Shown here piece after piece: positions 63,120 through 64,000 of a DNA stretch of 64,000 nt. Both the position numbers and the translations under genes were made by a program. Within the stretch, counting starts at the first letter, position 1; each line of letters opens with the position of its first letter. This DNA comes from Azohydromonas aeria (GTDB taxonomy: Bacteria > Pseudomonadota > Gammaproteobacteria > Burkholderiales > Burkholderiaceae_C): positions 1 to 64,000 of the forward strand of contig NZ_VIDQ01000036.1 in the NCBI RefSeq assembly GCF_009760915.1. Reading direction: 5' to 3'. The notes below the pieces were generated by a model. That model saw nothing but the letters and a program-made list of their open reading frames with translations, had not been told where the DNA came from and made no database searches.

Positions 63120-64000
63120 ATGCCGCCCGACCTGGCTTTTTCGGGTCCATGTGCCGAAGCCGCGCCGCTGTCATCCTGGGCAGCCCGACTGCTCGTCGGC
63201 ACCGCGCTGGCCACTGCGCTTGTCCTGGGTCTGGTAATCGAGCGCTTTGCCCGGCATCACGAGGTGGCGCAGGCACGCGCGGCACTGGGCCAGGTGGCCT
63301 GGCAGTTGCGCGACGAGCTCGACCGCGGCATGGCCGAGCGCTACAACGAGATCGCGGCCCTGGCGGCATCAACGACCCTGGGCACGCCCCGGGACCTGGA
63401 CGCCCTGCGCGGCAACCTGCGGCTGCTCAAGGACAAGGCTCCGCTGTACGCCTGGATCGGCTTGGCCACGCCTGACGGCAAGGTGCTGGCGGCCACCGCA
63501 GGGATGCTCGAAGGCCAGAACGTGGCTACTCGGCCGTGGTTCCAGGGCGCGCGCAGTGGGCCGTACGTGGGAGAGGTACACCCGGCGGTGCTGCTGGAAA
63601 AGTTGCTTCCCGCGCGAGCCGAGCCCTGGCGCTTCGTGGACCTGGCCGCTCCTATCGTGGTGGACGGACAACTGCGCGCGGTCCTGGGCGGCCACTTGAG
63701 CTGGGAGTGGGCACGCGAGCTTGGCCGCAGTCTGCTGGCCCCCGAATCCAGGAACAGAGGAATCGAGGTCTTCATCACTCGCGCCGATGGCGAGGTGCTG
63801 CTGGGGCCCGCCGGTTCGCATGAGACACGGCTCGATCTGACAGCGCTGCGCAGCGTTGCTGCGGCCACACCGGCCTGGTTCGCCATGGGGACGCACCTGG
63901 CTGCGGTCGTGAGCACACGGGGCCACGGGCCGTACCCGGGCTTAGGCTGGACCGTTGTCGTGCGCCAGCCCACCGGGCAGGCTCTGGGCCCGTACCGTAC
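63120..64000 (+). CDS. Membrane sensor protein with Cache domain (cut by window end)
   Basis: Open from ATG 63120 (or TTG 63093, which overlaps the previous stop) to the last base, 293 codons so far. One transmembrane helix (ARLLVGTALATALVLGLVIE, about 20-40), then a periplasmic double-Cache-like region: DELDRGMAERYNEIAAL, YAWIGLATPDGKVLAATAGML, RPWFQGARSGPYVGEVH, FVDLAAPIVVDGQLRAVLGGHLSW, and the typical GPYPGLGWTVVVRQP end. The cytosolic output domain (kinase or GGDEF) lies outside the window. Confidence 0.8.
   Translation, partial: MPPDLAFSGPCAEAAPLSSWAARLLVGTALATALVLGLVIERFARHHEVAQARAALGQVAWQLRDELDRGMAERYNEIAALAASTTLGTPRDLDALRGNLRLLKDKAPLYAWIGLATPDGKVLAATAGMLEGQNVATRPWFQGARSGPYVGEVHPAVLLEKLLPARAEPWRFVDLAAPIVVDGQLRAVLGGHLSWEWARELGRSLLAPESRNRGIEVFITRADGEVLLGPAGSHETRLDLTALRSVAAATPAWFAMGTHLAAVVSTRGHGPYPGLGWTVVVRQPTGQALGPYR

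Overview
The window is GC-rich (most genes strongly prefer G or C at third codon positions) and reads as a mosaic plasmid or integrated plasmid-like element of a betaproteobacterium, most likely a Burkholderiales relative. The families present (a PRTRC partition-like cassette, XF1762, DUF1173, a RadC-like JAB protein, an orphan N-6 methylase, HU, SWIB) are ones I associate with large accessory replicons of Beta- and Gammaproteobacteria; this is inference from family knowledge, not a database result. I saw no rRNA, tRNA, CRISPR array, conjugation cluster or replication initiator.

Layout. 1-2.8 kb: a minus-strand operon with an actin-like ATPase of the PRTRC protein D/ParM type, a small ParR-like protein and a translationally coupled pair that together carry the motifs of a Cas4-like nuclease; a cluster of palindromes lies upstream. 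3.8-8.2 kb: tyrosine integrase, a YkgJ cysteine-cluster protein, and a compositionally distinct pair (beta-family protein plus XRE/ImmA-IrrE regulator). 8.3-12.7 kb: a minus-strand operon with a TGT/DpdA-like protein into which a stand-alone IscB element with its omega-RNA has inserted, plus an XF1762 protein. 12.9-21.9 kb: a repeated leader element followed by small plasmid genes heavily interrupted by IS elements (IS5-family copy inside tnpB inside a host gene; an IS256-family copy inside a small gene with an intact 8-bp target duplication), ending in a UvrD-like helicase. 22-28.6 kb: PRTRC operon (ParB, E, C, small ORF, F, B, ThiF and a secreted protein); protein A was not found. 28.7-33.3 kb: a second broken tnpB, N-6 methylase, second leader element, RadC-like gene and small genes. 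33.6-37.2 kb: an AT-richer island, a RES-Xre toxin-antitoxin pair, and a decayed nucleotidyltransferase-Hen1-like gene. 37.4-46 kb: a large minus-strand gene set (862-aa unknown protein, HNH protein, Myb-like/Zn-ribbon protein, DUF1173, degenerate tyrosine recombinase, 312-aa protein with the third leader element). 46-58 kb: a secreted protein gene split by a 7-bp tandem repeat, HU, SWIB, a nuclease-fold protein, orphan XRE protein, a double-HTH protein and a second RES-Xre pair. 58.8-64 kb: a plus-strand c-di-GMP set (GGDEF, PAS-GGDEF-EAL, REC-GGDEF, and a Cache-type sensor cut by the window end).

How it works together: partition and maintenance (PRTRC genes, ParM-like system, two RES-Xre pairs), nucleoid proteins (HU, SWIB), mobile RNA-guided nuclease elements (one IscB, two broken TnpB) and c-di-GMP signalling. 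The most unusual sequence-level observations are a roughly 410-nt leader repeated upstream of unrelated genes with a compensatory terminal hairpin, a shared 38-bp motif upstream of two distant genes, the split Cas4-like pair, and several short tandem repeats that are positioned to switch frames or promoter spacing.
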